Under the pieces are notes generated by a model. It had not been told where the DNA came from, did no database searches, and saw only the letters and a list, made by a program, of their open reading frames with translations. A program made the position numbers and the translations under genes. DNA of 64,000 nt from Komagataeibacter xylinus (GTDB lineage: Bacteria > Pseudomonadota > Alphaproteobacteria > Acetobacterales > Acetobacteraceae). The stretch spans positions 2,517,001 through 2,581,000 of the forward strand of contig NZ_CP041348.1 of the NCBI RefSeq assembly GCF_009834365.1. Direction: 5' to 3'. Within the stretch, counting starts at the first letter, position 1. Each line of letters starts with the position of its first letter. Below are positions 18,110 through 26,394 of the stretch, in pieces.

Positions 18110-18303
18110 CAGAAAACCAGTGCCGTCAACATGACTCTCCCGGCCGGGAAGAATATCCTTTAGCCGCTCCCATTGGTCGTTGCGTAAACCATAACGCCGC
18201 ATCTGTCTGCCTCCCCAAAAACCGGGACGACAGTCAGCACAGGCAGCCAGAAAGTACAACCCGCGGCCGCACGCTCGGAGCCTAACTGACTGACGACACG
18301 CCC
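18110..18303 (-). mobile_element. IS1031-like remnant, 5' end only
   Basis: Read on the minus strand from 18303, the sequence starts GGGCGTGTCGTCAGTCAGTT, matching the ends of the second remnant at 22476-23093. It then encodes MRRYGLRNDQWERLKDILPG from 18202, the N-terminus of an IS5-family (IS1031-type) transposase. After about 30 residues the match ends, and the right part of the element is missing. It marks the left border of the H-NOX island. Confidence 0.75.
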
Positions 18304-18634
18304 AAAAGCTATCTAATTTATTGTCTTGAAAAGGAGGGAAAATATGCTGCAAATTATGTTATTACGAGTCCATAACACATATTTCCCATATGCATAAATA
18401 ACAGGTTTATTTATTGCAATAATGAATGTGATGGTTCGAAATTTCAGAGAAAACCGCGAATTATTAGTATAGTTGTGCGCCTTATGCTCAGCATACGATT
18501 TCCTGGATTTCTGAAAAATCGATCAGGTATGCGCAAAATGCATATAAGACATAAAGTGACATCAGAATGCATCGTTATTATATATCCGCGATATATCTTT
18601 AAAATGAATATATATTACAAGAGGTTGTGAAATA
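18304..18634 (+). promoter_or_regulatory. AT-rich upstream region of the H-NOX gene
   Basis: There is no coding frame in these 331 bases. They are much richer in A and T than the genes around them and must hold the promoter of the H-NOX operon, because the nearest upstream feature is an IS remnant. AGAGG lies about 11 bases before the H-NOX ATG. I could not assign a -35/-10 pair with confidence. Confidence 0.45.
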
Positions 18635-19165
18635 ATGAAGGGTATTGTTTTTAATATTCTGGAAGAGGTCGTGGAAAAGAACCACGGCGCGGAAGCATGG
18701 GATACCCTGCTGGAGGCCGCCAATGTCAGTGGCGCCTATACTTCGCTGGGCAGCTACCCCGATGCGGAAATGCAGGCGCTGGTAGTAGCAGCTTCAAAGC
18801 ACCTGGGTATTACGCCGGCCGAATTGCTGCACAGCTTCGGGCGGGATGCCATGCCCATCCTCAAGCAACGCTATCCGGAACTGTTCAGTACGCATCCCAA
18901 TTCGCGCAGCTTTATCCTGAGCGTGAACAGCATTATCCATCCCGAAGTGCGAAAGCTCTATCCCGGCGCGATGTGTCCGTATTTCCACATGAAGGAAAAC
19001 GATGATGGCACGCTGGACATGACCTACAGTTCCGAACGCCACCTGATCGACCTGGCGCAGGGCTTTGTGCTCGGTGCGGCCGATGTGTTTGGCGACAGGG
19101 TTGAAGTCGAGCGTTTCCCACCCGGATCTGGCAAAGAAAACATGCTGCGGGTGAAGTGGCTATGA
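18635..19165 (+). CDS. H-NOX heme nitric-oxide sensor protein
   Basis: A 176-residue stand-alone H-NOX domain, the standard length. The start MKGIVFNILEEVVEKNHG is typical. The proximal heme ligand is the His in NSIIHPEVRKLYPGA near residue 104, followed by the conserved Pro of YPGAMCPYF. The YxSxR motif that clamps the heme propionates is present as YSSER near 132. Such proteins bind NO (or O2) through heme and signal to a partner kinase or cyclic-di-GMP enzyme. Here the stop overlaps the start of a GAF-GGDEF-EAL gene (ATGA), the classical pairing known from Legionella and Shewanella. The sensor itself is intact, but its partner is broken by an IS. Confidence 0.92.
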   Translation: MKGIVFNILEEVVEKNHGAEAWDTLLEAANVSGAYTSLGSYPDAEMQALVVAASKHLGITPAELLHSFGRDAMPILKQRYPELFSTHPNSRSFILSVNSIIHPEVRKLYPGAMCPYFHMKENDDGTLDMTYSSERHLIDLAQGFVLGAADVFGDRVEVERFPPGSGKENMLRVKWL

Positions 19166-19557
19166 CCATCAATTCTGGATTGGAGTCAGAAGTAACGGAT
19201 TATGAAGCCCTGTACCGCCGCATCCGCCGCCGTTATGAGCGCGAACGCGAAGTGCGCATGGAAGCTGAACGCATCGCGGAGGACGGGTTGAGCCAGCTGT
19301 ATGCGCGTAATCGCCAGCAGGCCTTGATGGAGGCGGTTGCAGCCCAGGCCAATAGTGGCCTGTCTGTGGAGGACATCGTCCGCTTTGCTTTTTCACAGGC
19401 CTGCGAGATGGGGCCATGGTGCATGGCACTGGCATGGTTGCCGGACAGTAAGGGCAGCGGCCGGGTGTTCCGTCTGGCCAGCCATCTTTCCGGACATGGA
19501 GGGTTCGAAAAACCCCTTGGCTCTGAATTGGTGGCTGTGATTCCATACCTTGTGTGA
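19162..19557 (+). pseudogene. 5' fragment of GAF-GGDEF-EAL c-di-GMP enzyme, cut by IS
   Basis: The gene starts at an ATG that overlaps the H-NOX stop (ATGA at 19162). The fragment encodes a coiled region (YEALYRRIRRRYEREREVRM) and the beginning of a GAF-like sensor domain (SVEDIVRFAFSQACEMGPWCMALAWLPDSKGSG). At about residue 124 (SELVA) it enters the IS5-family element and meets a chance TGA inside it at 19555-19557. The missing part of the protein resumes at about 20757. If translated, the product would be a 131-residue orphan with no catalytic domain. Confidence 0.85.
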
Positions 19558-20755
19558 TGATTGGGGGGATGGCTCATGAAGCAGCCGGGTTTCTTTGATG
19601 TTGACGAGCGGCTTGCCCGGTTAAGCGGGCTTGGCGATCAGTTGGAGGCATTTTCCCGGACTGTGGATTTTGAGGCGTTCCGCCCTGATCTGGAGAAGGC
19701 TCTGGCCTATTCAGACAGGAGCAAAGGCGGCCGTCCCCCGTTCGATCCGGTGCTGATGTTCAAGATCCTGGTCATCCAGACGCTGAACAATCTCTCCGAC
19801 GAGCGAACGGAATATCTGATCAACGACCGCCTGTCCTTCATGCGTTTCCTCGGTCTGGGACTGTCGGACCGGGTGCCCGATGCCAAAACGGTCTGGCTGT
19901 TTCGCGAGCGTCTGACCGAGGCAGGCGCCATCCAGAAGCTGTTCGAGCGCTTTGACGCCACCCTGCGTAACGCTGGGTATCTGCCGATGTCCGGCCAGAT
20001 CCTGGATGCCACGCTGGTGGCAGCGCCAAAGCAGCGCAATACCAAAGGGGAGAAAGCGGATCTCCGGGCGGGACGTATTCCAGAAGACTGGCAGGACAAG
20101 CCCGCAAAGATGTCGCACAAGGATCGTCATGCACGATGGACACTTAAGTTCACGAAGGCGAAGCGGCAGGACGATGGAACCATACCGTCGAGCGATCTCG
20201 CCATCCCGTTCTTTGGCTACAAATCCCACATCTCCATCGACCGGAAGTTTCGGTTCATCCGAAAATGGAAGACGACGGATGCCGCCGCCAGTGATGGTGC
20301 GCGATTGAGAGAGGGGCTGTTAGATAAAACCAATACGGCCTCAAGCGTTTGGGCTGATACAGCTTATCGCTCGAAAGCGAATGAGGACTTCATGGACAAA
20401 GAGGGTTTTGTCTCAAAGGTTCACAGAAAAAAGCCGCATCTCAAGCCTATGCCCCGACATATCCAGAAATCGAATGCTGGAAAGTCCGTGATCCGATCAC
20501 GCGTCGAGCACGTCTTTGCCGACCAGAAATCACAGACGGGATTGTTCATCCGAACTGTCGGTATCACCCGGGCCACCATGAGGATCGGGCTGGCCAATAT
20601 CGTCTACAACATGCGCCGCTTCCTCTTCCTCGAAAGGTTGAACGCGAGCGCGTAGTCATCCAGCGGGAGGGCAGTCCCCGATCTGCTCAAAACGCAGATC
20701 AAAAGCTACCCCAAAAACCGTAAATCAAATCGCCAAAACCCTGAAATCACGAGCC
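19533..20755 (+). mobile_element. IS5-family insertion sequence, about 1.2 kb, inside the cyclase gene
   Basis: Imperfect terminal inverted repeats can be aligned: GGCTGTGATTCCA at 19533 against the reverse complement of the right end, GGCTCGTGATTTCA at 20742-20755. One intact transposase fills the element. The boundaries are approximate, and I see no clean target duplication, so a neighbouring deletion cannot be excluded. Confidence 0.75.
19576..20655 (+). CDS. IS5-family transposase
   Basis: A 359-residue transposase from the ATG at 19576 (MKQPGFFDVDERLARLSGLG). The N-terminal DUF772-type region contains FRPDLEKALAYSDRSKGGRPPFDPVLMFKILVIQTL. The DDE core follows: the first Asp in SGQILDATLVAAPKQR, the second in SSVWADTAYRSKANEDF, and the Glu in SRVEHVFADQKSQTGLF with the Y(2)R(3)E(6)K-like context of IS4/IS5 elements. 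The frame is complete, so the element may be active. It lies in the same direction as the interrupted cyclase gene. Confidence 0.93.
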   Translation: MKQPGFFDVDERLARLSGLGDQLEAFSRTVDFEAFRPDLEKALAYSDRSKGGRPPFDPVLMFKILVIQTLNNLSDERTEYLINDRLSFMRFLGLGLSDRVPDAKTVWLFRERLTEAGAIQKLFERFDATLRNAGYLPMSGQILDATLVAAPKQRNTKGEKADLRAGRIPEDWQDKPAKMSHKDRHARWTLKFTKAKRQDDGTIPSSDLAIPFFGYKSHISIDRKFRFIRKWKTTDAAASDGARLREGLLDKTNTASSVWADTAYRSKANEDFMDKEGFVSKVHRKKPHLKPMPRHIQKSNAGKSVIRSRVEHVFADQKSQTGLFIRTVGITRATMRIGLANIVYNMRRFLFLERLNASA

Positions 20756-20756
20756 A

Positions 20757-22355
20757 GGCGCATCAACCAACGGTTCTTCGATCCCTCCACATGAGAATGC
20801 GGCTGCCGGCCGTGCACTGCCTACCGGGTCTGACAATGCGCTATTGCCCAGCATCTGCTCACGTTTGCAGATCGAGTCAGCGCCTCTGTGGCTCGTGGGT
20901 GAGGGTACCCGCTCAGGCATGCAGACCGTACTGATGGTGCCGGTCATGGTGAGTGGCCGCATGGCGATGGTACTTGAATTCGATGCCCTGTCGCGCCACG
21001 AAAGCGATCCCTATACGCTGGCCATGTTCTCCAACATCGCGCGTCAGTTGTCTCATGTGCTCGAACGGCGGGAGACCGCTGATCTCCTGCGCCACGAGGC
21101 CACGCATGATGCGCTGACAGGCCTGCCCAACCGCAAGGCTTTTCTTGCGCGGCTGGATGCTATCATGGAGCGCGACCGGAAAACTGGCCACGATCATGCG
21201 GTAATGTTCATCGACCTGGACAAGTTCAAGATGGTGAACGATAGCTTCGGCCATCATGCAGGCGACATGTTCCTGATCGAGATCGTCAACCGTCTGCGCC
21301 GCGTGTTCGATACCGAGGAGAACTGCTTTATCGCCCGTCTGGGCGGTGACGAATTTACCGCCATCATGACCGGCCCGCGCGACCAGGCCGCCCTTGAGAA
21401 GATCGGTGCGCGCATCTGTCAGGAACTGGAGGCGGAAATGGTGATTGATGGGCATCACCTGCGGCCTTCCGCCAGTATTGGCATTGTCACGTCCGATCAC
21501 GACCATAAATCCTCGGCTGATATCGTGCGCGATGCCGATCTTGCCATGTATGAAGCCAAGCGTCGTGGTGGCGACCGGGTTATCCTGTTTACACCCGACC
21601 TGCTGGCACGCATGCACCACGCGCTGATCTTGCAGGGTGAATTGCCCGATGCGCTGGAACGCAACGAGTTTTTGCTGCATTACCAGCCCATCGTGGATGT
21701 GCAGGCCGGACGCGTGGTAGGCCATGAGGCCCTGCTGCGCTGGCGTGACCGGCGCGGCGTGCTGCATGACCCGGCGGCCTTTATCCGCAATGCAGAAGAA
21801 ACAGGTCTGATCGTTCCTATTGGCAACTGGGTGCTGGAACAGGCGCTGCGCCATGTTGTGGCCTTCAACCGTGACCAGGCGCCGGGGTATGAAATCGCAG
21901 CCCATATCAATCTGAGCGCGAACCAGCTTCGCCAGCCCGACATGCCGCGACAGGTACGCGAACTGCTGGACATAACCGGTGCGAAGGCTGAATGGATTGT
22001 GCTGGAAATAACCGAGGACGCCCTGCTGCCGGACATGGACGCTTCCGTCCGCCATCTTGCCGCCCTGCGCGGTGCGGGCGCACGGATTGCGATCAACAGC
22101 TTTGGCGGCGGCCGCAGTTCGCTCTCGCATCTCGGCATCATGCCGTTTGACATCATCAAGACCGACCGTGGCTTCGTGAAAACCATGGGCACCCATGGCC
22201 ATACGGTGGATGTGCTGCGCCTTATGGCCGATCTGGGCAAAAGGCTGGACAAAACGGTTATTATCGAGGGGGTGGAGACGCAGGCTGAACAGGACCAGCT
22301 ACGGACGTTGGGCTTTCGTTATATGCAGGGCTTCCATATCGGTCGTCCGGCCTGA
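20757..22355 (+). pseudogene. 3' fragment of GAF-GGDEF-EAL protein: intact GGDEF, degenerate EAL
   Basis: The frame reopens right after the IS and is continuous to 22355 (longest start-to-stop ORF from a TTG at 20844). It gives the rest of the GAF domain (PLWLVGEG.RSGMQTVLMVPV), a GGDEF domain (DALTGLPNRKAFL, then RLGGDEFTAI) and an EAL domain. GGDEF is complete, and the RxxD inhibitory site before it is absent (EENC instead). In the EAL domain EALLRW, INLSANQL, EITED and EGVE are present, but the metal-binding DDFGTG is INSFGGG, so phosphodiesterase activity is unlikely. The ancestral protein was therefore probably an NO-regulated diguanylate cyclase. Without a proper start and with GAF cut, activity of the fragment is doubtful. 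Confidence 0.85.
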
Positions 22356-22475
22356 CGTCACGCGGCCGGCATTCCAGAAAAGGATTGTCGGCCGTGTTCG
22401 CTATGCCATCTTCAAACCAGACCTGCCATGGCGGGGTATTTTCGTAACTTAGGCACAGTTTTCAGGCTGGTACTA

Positions 22476-23093
22476 GGGCGTGTCGTCAGTTATGGCGCGA
22501 GGTTTGAAGGAGCTTGTACTCCTGCCTGATCTGTGATGTTTTCTCCGGATAACCGTCTGTTTATCGAAGCCGTGCTGTATCGTTATCGCGCAGACATTCC
22601 CTGGCGTGACCTGCCTGTCCGTGCTCACCAGCATAATGCGGGCGCCCGTAAATAAAGGGGCACGGATCAGGCCATCGGACGGTCCCGTGGCCGACTGACC
22701 ACCAAAATTCATGCCATTGTCGATGCTGCGTGAAAGGCTGTGGCGCTTTTCCTGACACCCGGGCAAAGGGCGGACATCACTGAAGCAGAGCCATTGCTCG
22801 ATGAAGTCGATCCCGAGGCCTTCATCGCCGACAAGGCTTATGACGCCGATCCCCTCATCGAAAAGTTTGAAGGCCGGGGGATCACACCGGTTATCCCGTC
22901 CAAGGAATAACCGTATCTGTCCACGAACAACCCGTTTTTTCAATTTATAAAAAACGAAACATCATCGAACGGCTCGTCGCCAGACTGAAGCAGTTCAGAG
23001 GCATTGCAACACGCTATGACAAGCTGAAATCAACCTTTCTTGCAGCAGTGCAACTCATCTCCGCTGTCATCGGAGCTAACTGACGACACGCCC
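22476..23093 (+). mobile_element. IS1031-like element, internally deleted and decayed, 618 bp
   Basis: Both ends survive: GGGCGTGTCGTCAGTTA at 22476 and its exact reverse complement ending at 23093, with TA on both outer sides. Inside are pieces of an IS5-family (IS1031-type) transposase: FSPDNRLFIEAVLYRYRADI, AHQHNAGARK, AIGRSRGRLTTKIHAIVDA, AFIADKAYDADPL and ERLVARLKQFRGIATRYDK. They are split by stops and frameshifts, and the middle is partly deleted. It is non-autonomous at best and marks the right border of the H-NOX island. Confidence 0.85.
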
Positions 23094-23192
23094 TAAAACA
23101 GGGGAGGGCAGTGTGCTAAAACCGCAAGTTACCGTGTCTGGCAACGGGCCTGAAAAAGCATAAAAATGTAGGGAAATCAATCCTAACGCAGA

Positions 23193-23267
23193 TGGTAGCG
23201 GTGGACGGATTTGAACCGCCGACCAAGGGATTATGATTCCCCTGCTCTACCGCTGAGCTACACCGCC
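23193..23267 (-). tRNA. tRNA-Met (anticodon CAT), elongator type
   Basis: A full cloverleaf is visible on the minus strand. The acceptor is GGCGGTG with CACCGCT (G1-U72), the D-arm is GCTC-AGCGGTA-GAGC, the anticodon arm is GGGAAT-CAT-AATCCC, the T-arm contains GGTTCAAATCC, and the discriminator A is followed by an encoded CCA. The G1-U72 pair and lack of an initiator C1-A72 mismatch argue for elongator Met. A lysidine-modified tRNA-Ile2 also has CAT and cannot be fully excluded. Confidence 0.92.
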
Positions 23268-23445
23268 ATCGCGTTAGGATGAGTGCGGAATACCCGCGCT
23301 CCTGGGGCAAGTCAACCCATGTTTTCGCATTCGGGTTCAAAACACATAAAAAAGCCCCGGATTTGGCACATCCACCGGATAGGGGGTACTAAGGCAGACC
23401 CACCCCCTAAAACTGTAACAACCAGCAAAAGGCTGCGCATCCTTC

Positions 23446-24675
23446 GTGAAAACCGAATTTCTCACACTTCTGACCCAGATCAGGCACCTGTTCGGATGGC
23501 TGCCGGGACTGCTGTCCTCCATCCTCATGCTGTGTGTGGCCGGGCTGGTGGCGGAAATGTTCAGCCGGTTCATCACGAAACTCATCGTGCGCATACCGGG
23601 GCAGAAGCGCGGGGCCTTCGTGCGTTCGTTCACCATGGCCATGCAGCGCCCGGTGCGCATCATGCTGGTCATCGTGTTTGTCGGCACGGCGCTGCCGGTA
23701 TCGGGCCTGCCATATGACATCATGCAGGCCACCACCCACGCGCTGGTGGTGCTGTTCGTGCTCATGCTGGGTTATGCCGCCGTCGTGGCCACCCGCATCC
23801 TGTCCGATGCCTACCTCAAGCGCATCAACGGCAAGGATGACAAGGACGACATCCTGCTGCGCACCCACATGACACAGGTGCGCGTGCTGCGCCGCACGAG
23901 CGACCTGCTGATCGGCCTGCTCACCATAGGTGCTGCCCTGATGACATTCGAGCCGGTGCGGCAGTACGGGCTGAGCCTGTTCGCCTCAGCCGGTGCGGCA
24001 TCGCTGGTTGTGGGTCTGGCTGCCCGCCCGCTGCTGACCAACCTGTTCGCGGGCATGCAGATCGCCATGACCCAGCCCATCCGCATGGAAGACCTCATCA
24101 TCATCAACGGGGACTGGGCATGGGTGGAGGAAATCACCTCCACCTATGTCGTGCTGCGGGTGTGGGACTGGCGGCGGCATATCGTGCCGATCTCGTATTT
24201 TCTTGAAAACACGTTCCAGAACTGGACCCATAATTCGGCGGCCCTGATCGGGGTGGTGTTCCTGCATCTTGATTTCAACGCGCCCATGGACCGTATCCGC
24301 GAGCGCCTGCGCGAGATCGTGCATTCCGCGCCGTTGTGGGATGGCAAGGAATTCGCCGTGCAGGTGGCTGACTGCAATGCGCATGTCATGACCGTGCGCG
24401 TCATTGCCAGCGCGCGCTCGGCCATGCAGAGCTGGGACCTGCGCTGCGAAATCCGCGAACAGATCATCGCCTTCCTGCGCGATGAATGCCCCGAAGCACT
24501 CCCGCGTGAGCGTCTGTCGCATGTAGCATCCGTCTCGGGGCTGGATGTGATGACCGACCCGGCCTCGCTCTCGCCGCCCGTCAGGCGGCCGCCGCCGGGG
24601 GCCTATCTTGGCCCGCGCAATGGTGCGGGCGGTGGTGGCGTGGGGCTCAGCGATGGCGGGCAGGGCCATGGCTGA
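23446..24675 (+). CDS. Mechanosensitive ion channel of the MscS family
   Basis: A 409-residue protein with a GTG start. Four hydrophobic segments precede the pore helix (LFASAGAASLVVGLAARPLLTNLFAGMQIAMTQPIRMEDLI), which is the MscS TM3 with its glycine/alanine pattern and the beta-domain entry. The beta-domain follows (WVEEITSTYVVLRVWDWRRHIVPISYFLENTFQNWT), then a C-terminal alpha/beta cage part. It opens on membrane tension to release solutes during hypo-osmotic shock. The Pro/Gly-rich C-terminal tail (PPVRRPPPG and the GGGG-like end) is an extension. It is separate from its neighbours: a tRNA on the left, and uppP converging on it 18 bases away. Confidence 0.88.
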   Translation: MKTEFLTLLTQIRHLFGWLPGLLSSILMLCVAGLVAEMFSRFITKLIVRIPGQKRGAFVRSFTMAMQRPVRIMLVIVFVGTALPVSGLPYDIMQATTHALVVLFVLMLGYAAVVATRILSDAYLKRINGKDDKDDILLRTHMTQVRVLRRTSDLLIGLLTIGAALMTFEPVRQYGLSLFASAGAASLVVGLAARPLLTNLFAGMQIAMTQPIRMEDLIIINGDWAWVEEITSTYVVLRVWDWRRHIVPISYFLENTFQNWTHNSAALIGVVFLHLDFNAPMDRIRERLREIVHSAPLWDGKEFAVQVADCNAHVMTVRVIASARSAMQSWDLRCEIREQIIAFLRDECPEALPRERLSHVASVSGLDVMTDPASLSPPVRRPPPGAYLGPRNGAGGGGVGLSDGGQGHG

Positions 24676-24693
24676 GCAGCCCATGCGGCCTGT

Positions 24694-25536
24694 TCAGAAC
24701 GACAGGTAGAGGAACGCGATCACGCCCGCGCCCATGCAGTACCAGCCAAACGGGCGCAGCGCCCAGTCTTCATGGTCGCGGAAGTAGCGCATGAGGATGC
24801 CCGTGCACACCAGCGCCACAACGCCCGCCACAATGGCGGCAATGATGGCCATGTGCATCTGTTCGGGCTGGGGTGGGGCATGGCGCAGCTTCAGCGCCTC
24901 GAGCACGGTGGCGGCCAGAATGACCGGTTGCGCCATGAGGAAGGAGAAGCGCGCCGCATTCTCGTGCGAGAGCCCGCGCAGCAGCCCGCCCACAATGCAC
25001 GCGCCCGAGCGCGACAGGCCGGGAAAGAAGGCAAGGCACTGGAACAGTCCGATCACCAGCGCCTCGCCAAAGCCGAGGGCTGCGAGCGGGCGGTCGTTGT
25101 GGTGGCGCAGGGTGGCGCGCATGCGGTCCACGGCCAGGAGCATGACGCCGTTGAGGGTTAGGAAAACGGCGGCATAACGCGCCGTGCCGAACAGGTTGCG
25201 GATGGCGTGCTCGAACAGGCCGCCAATCAGCACGGCGGGAATGGTGGCCACGCACAGCAGGGCAAGGATGCGGATGCTGTCCATCTGGCATGTCTCGCCA
25301 TGACGGCCCGCAGCGCCGGTGAACAGTGCCACCCAGTCGCGCCAGAAAAAGACCAGAAGGGCAGCACATGTGCCCAGGTGCAGCATGACCAGCAGGGGCA
25401 GGAACATCTCCCCGTGCAGATCGAGTGGCCAGTGCAGCATGGCCGGCACGATGGCCGCATGCCCGAGGCTGCTGATGGGGAACTGTTCGGTTGCCCCCTG
25501 AATGATGGCAATAATGATAGCCTGAAGGAGTGTCAT
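24694..25536 (-). CDS. uppP: Undecaprenyl-diphosphatase (UppP/BacA)
   Basis: A 280-residue integral membrane phosphatase, start at 25536 (MTLLQAIIIAIIQGATEQFP). The two catalytic signatures are present: the first is QGATEQFPISSLGH (the family consensus has (E/Q)xxxE and SSSGH; the third position here is L), and the second is FFPGLSRSGACIVGG. The enzyme dephosphorylates undecaprenyl diphosphate on the outer face of the inner membrane, recycling the lipid carrier for peptidoglycan and exopolysaccharide, and gives bacitracin tolerance. AAGGAG lies seven bases before the ATG. It is divergent from the MCE-domain gene. Confidence 0.93.
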   Translation of the reverse strand: MTLLQAIIIAIIQGATEQFPISSLGHAAIVPAMLHWPLDLHGEMFLPLLVMLHLGTCAALLVFFWRDWVALFTGAAGRHGETCQMDSIRILALLCVATIPAVLIGGLFEHAIRNLFGTARYAAVFLTLNGVMLLAVDRMRATLRHHNDRPLAALGFGEALVIGLFQCLAFFPGLSRSGACIVGGLLRGLSHENAARFSFLMAQPVILAATVLEALKLRHAPPQPEQMHMAIIAAIVAGVVALVCTGILMRYFRDHEDWALRPFGWYCMGAGVIAFLYLSF

Positions 25537-25659
25537 TGTCCCCCCGTCCATGACGCAGTAGAATGAAAAGATAAGGCAAGGTGTTGTGCCGCATTCCCCT
25601 CGCACCGCATTGCGGCAGCTTTCGGGATGGTGTGGCGCACAGGCGGGCAGGGAACCAGC

Positions 25660-26118
25660 ATGGCACGGCAGAGAAGTGGGGCGATCATATGCAGCGGGCT
25701 GGTCCTTCTGGTGGCAGGCGGGTTCTGTATTTACGCCCGGGCCTCGCAAAGCGGTGGATCACATGATCGCTATCCCGTCATGGCGCGGTTCGTTTCAGCC
25801 AATGGGCTGAAAGTTGGCGCGGATGTTGACATGGATGGCGTGCCCGTAGGCCGCGTGACCTCCATTGCGCTCGACCCCGCCACCTACATGGCCAATGTGG
25901 GGTTTACACTCGACCGCACCGTGTTGCTACCGGAAGATACAGCCATTTCAATCGGTAGCCCCACGCTTACGGCCGATACCGCCCTGATGGTCGAGGCCGG
26001 GCAGGCCCCGGGCCGCATCGCGCCGGGTACGGTCATTACCAATACGCGCGAGCCGCTCAGCCTCGAGCAGCAGGTGAGCAACTACATTTTTGGCAATGGC
26101 GGCCTGCCCAGCAATTGA
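25660..26118 (+). CDS. mlaD: MCE-domain phospholipid transport protein (MlaD-like)
   Basis: A 152-residue protein with one N-terminal membrane anchor (GAIICSGLVLLVAGGFCIYARAS) and a single MCE domain. Characteristic phrases are RFVSANGLKVGADVDMDGVPVGRVTSI and SPTLTADTALMVEAG. Single-domain MlaD forms a hexamer in the periplasm that shuttles phospholipids between the inner and outer membranes. AGGGAA lies shortly before the ATG at 25660. The ATPase and permease partners (MlaF, MlaE) are not next to it, so they must be elsewhere, which is common in alphaproteobacteria. Confidence 0.83.
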   Translation: MARQRSGAIICSGLVLLVAGGFCIYARASQSGGSHDRYPVMARFVSANGLKVGADVDMDGVPVGRVTSIALDPATYMANVGFTLDRTVLLPEDTAISIGSPTLTADTALMVEAGQAPGRIAPGTVITNTREPLSLEQQVSNYIFGNGGLPSN

Positions 26119-26394
26119 ATCATCCCGTTATGGCGGATTTTTAACGAACAGCCTCGTGCTCTCGAGCGTGTGCTGCCTGAACCTTTCAGCCCCGATTATG
26201 ATCAGTATCTTCCGGAAGCTGCCATTGTTTTGATCCGGCGGCACGCTCGCCCGACGGGTTCGGGTCAAGCCTGATCCTGGGCGCAGCACCCGCGCAAACA
26301 CACCACCGTTCTGGCCAGCCTGCCCTTACGTGGCGCGAAATTGTCTTGTAAGGCAGGCAGGATCTGAAACTGCATTTCCTGTCTTGAGGTCGTG

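Noticed and set aside
23193..23267. Initiator tRNA-fMet for the CAT anticodon
   Set aside because: The first acceptor pair is G-U rather than the C-A mismatch of initiators; elongator Met fits better.
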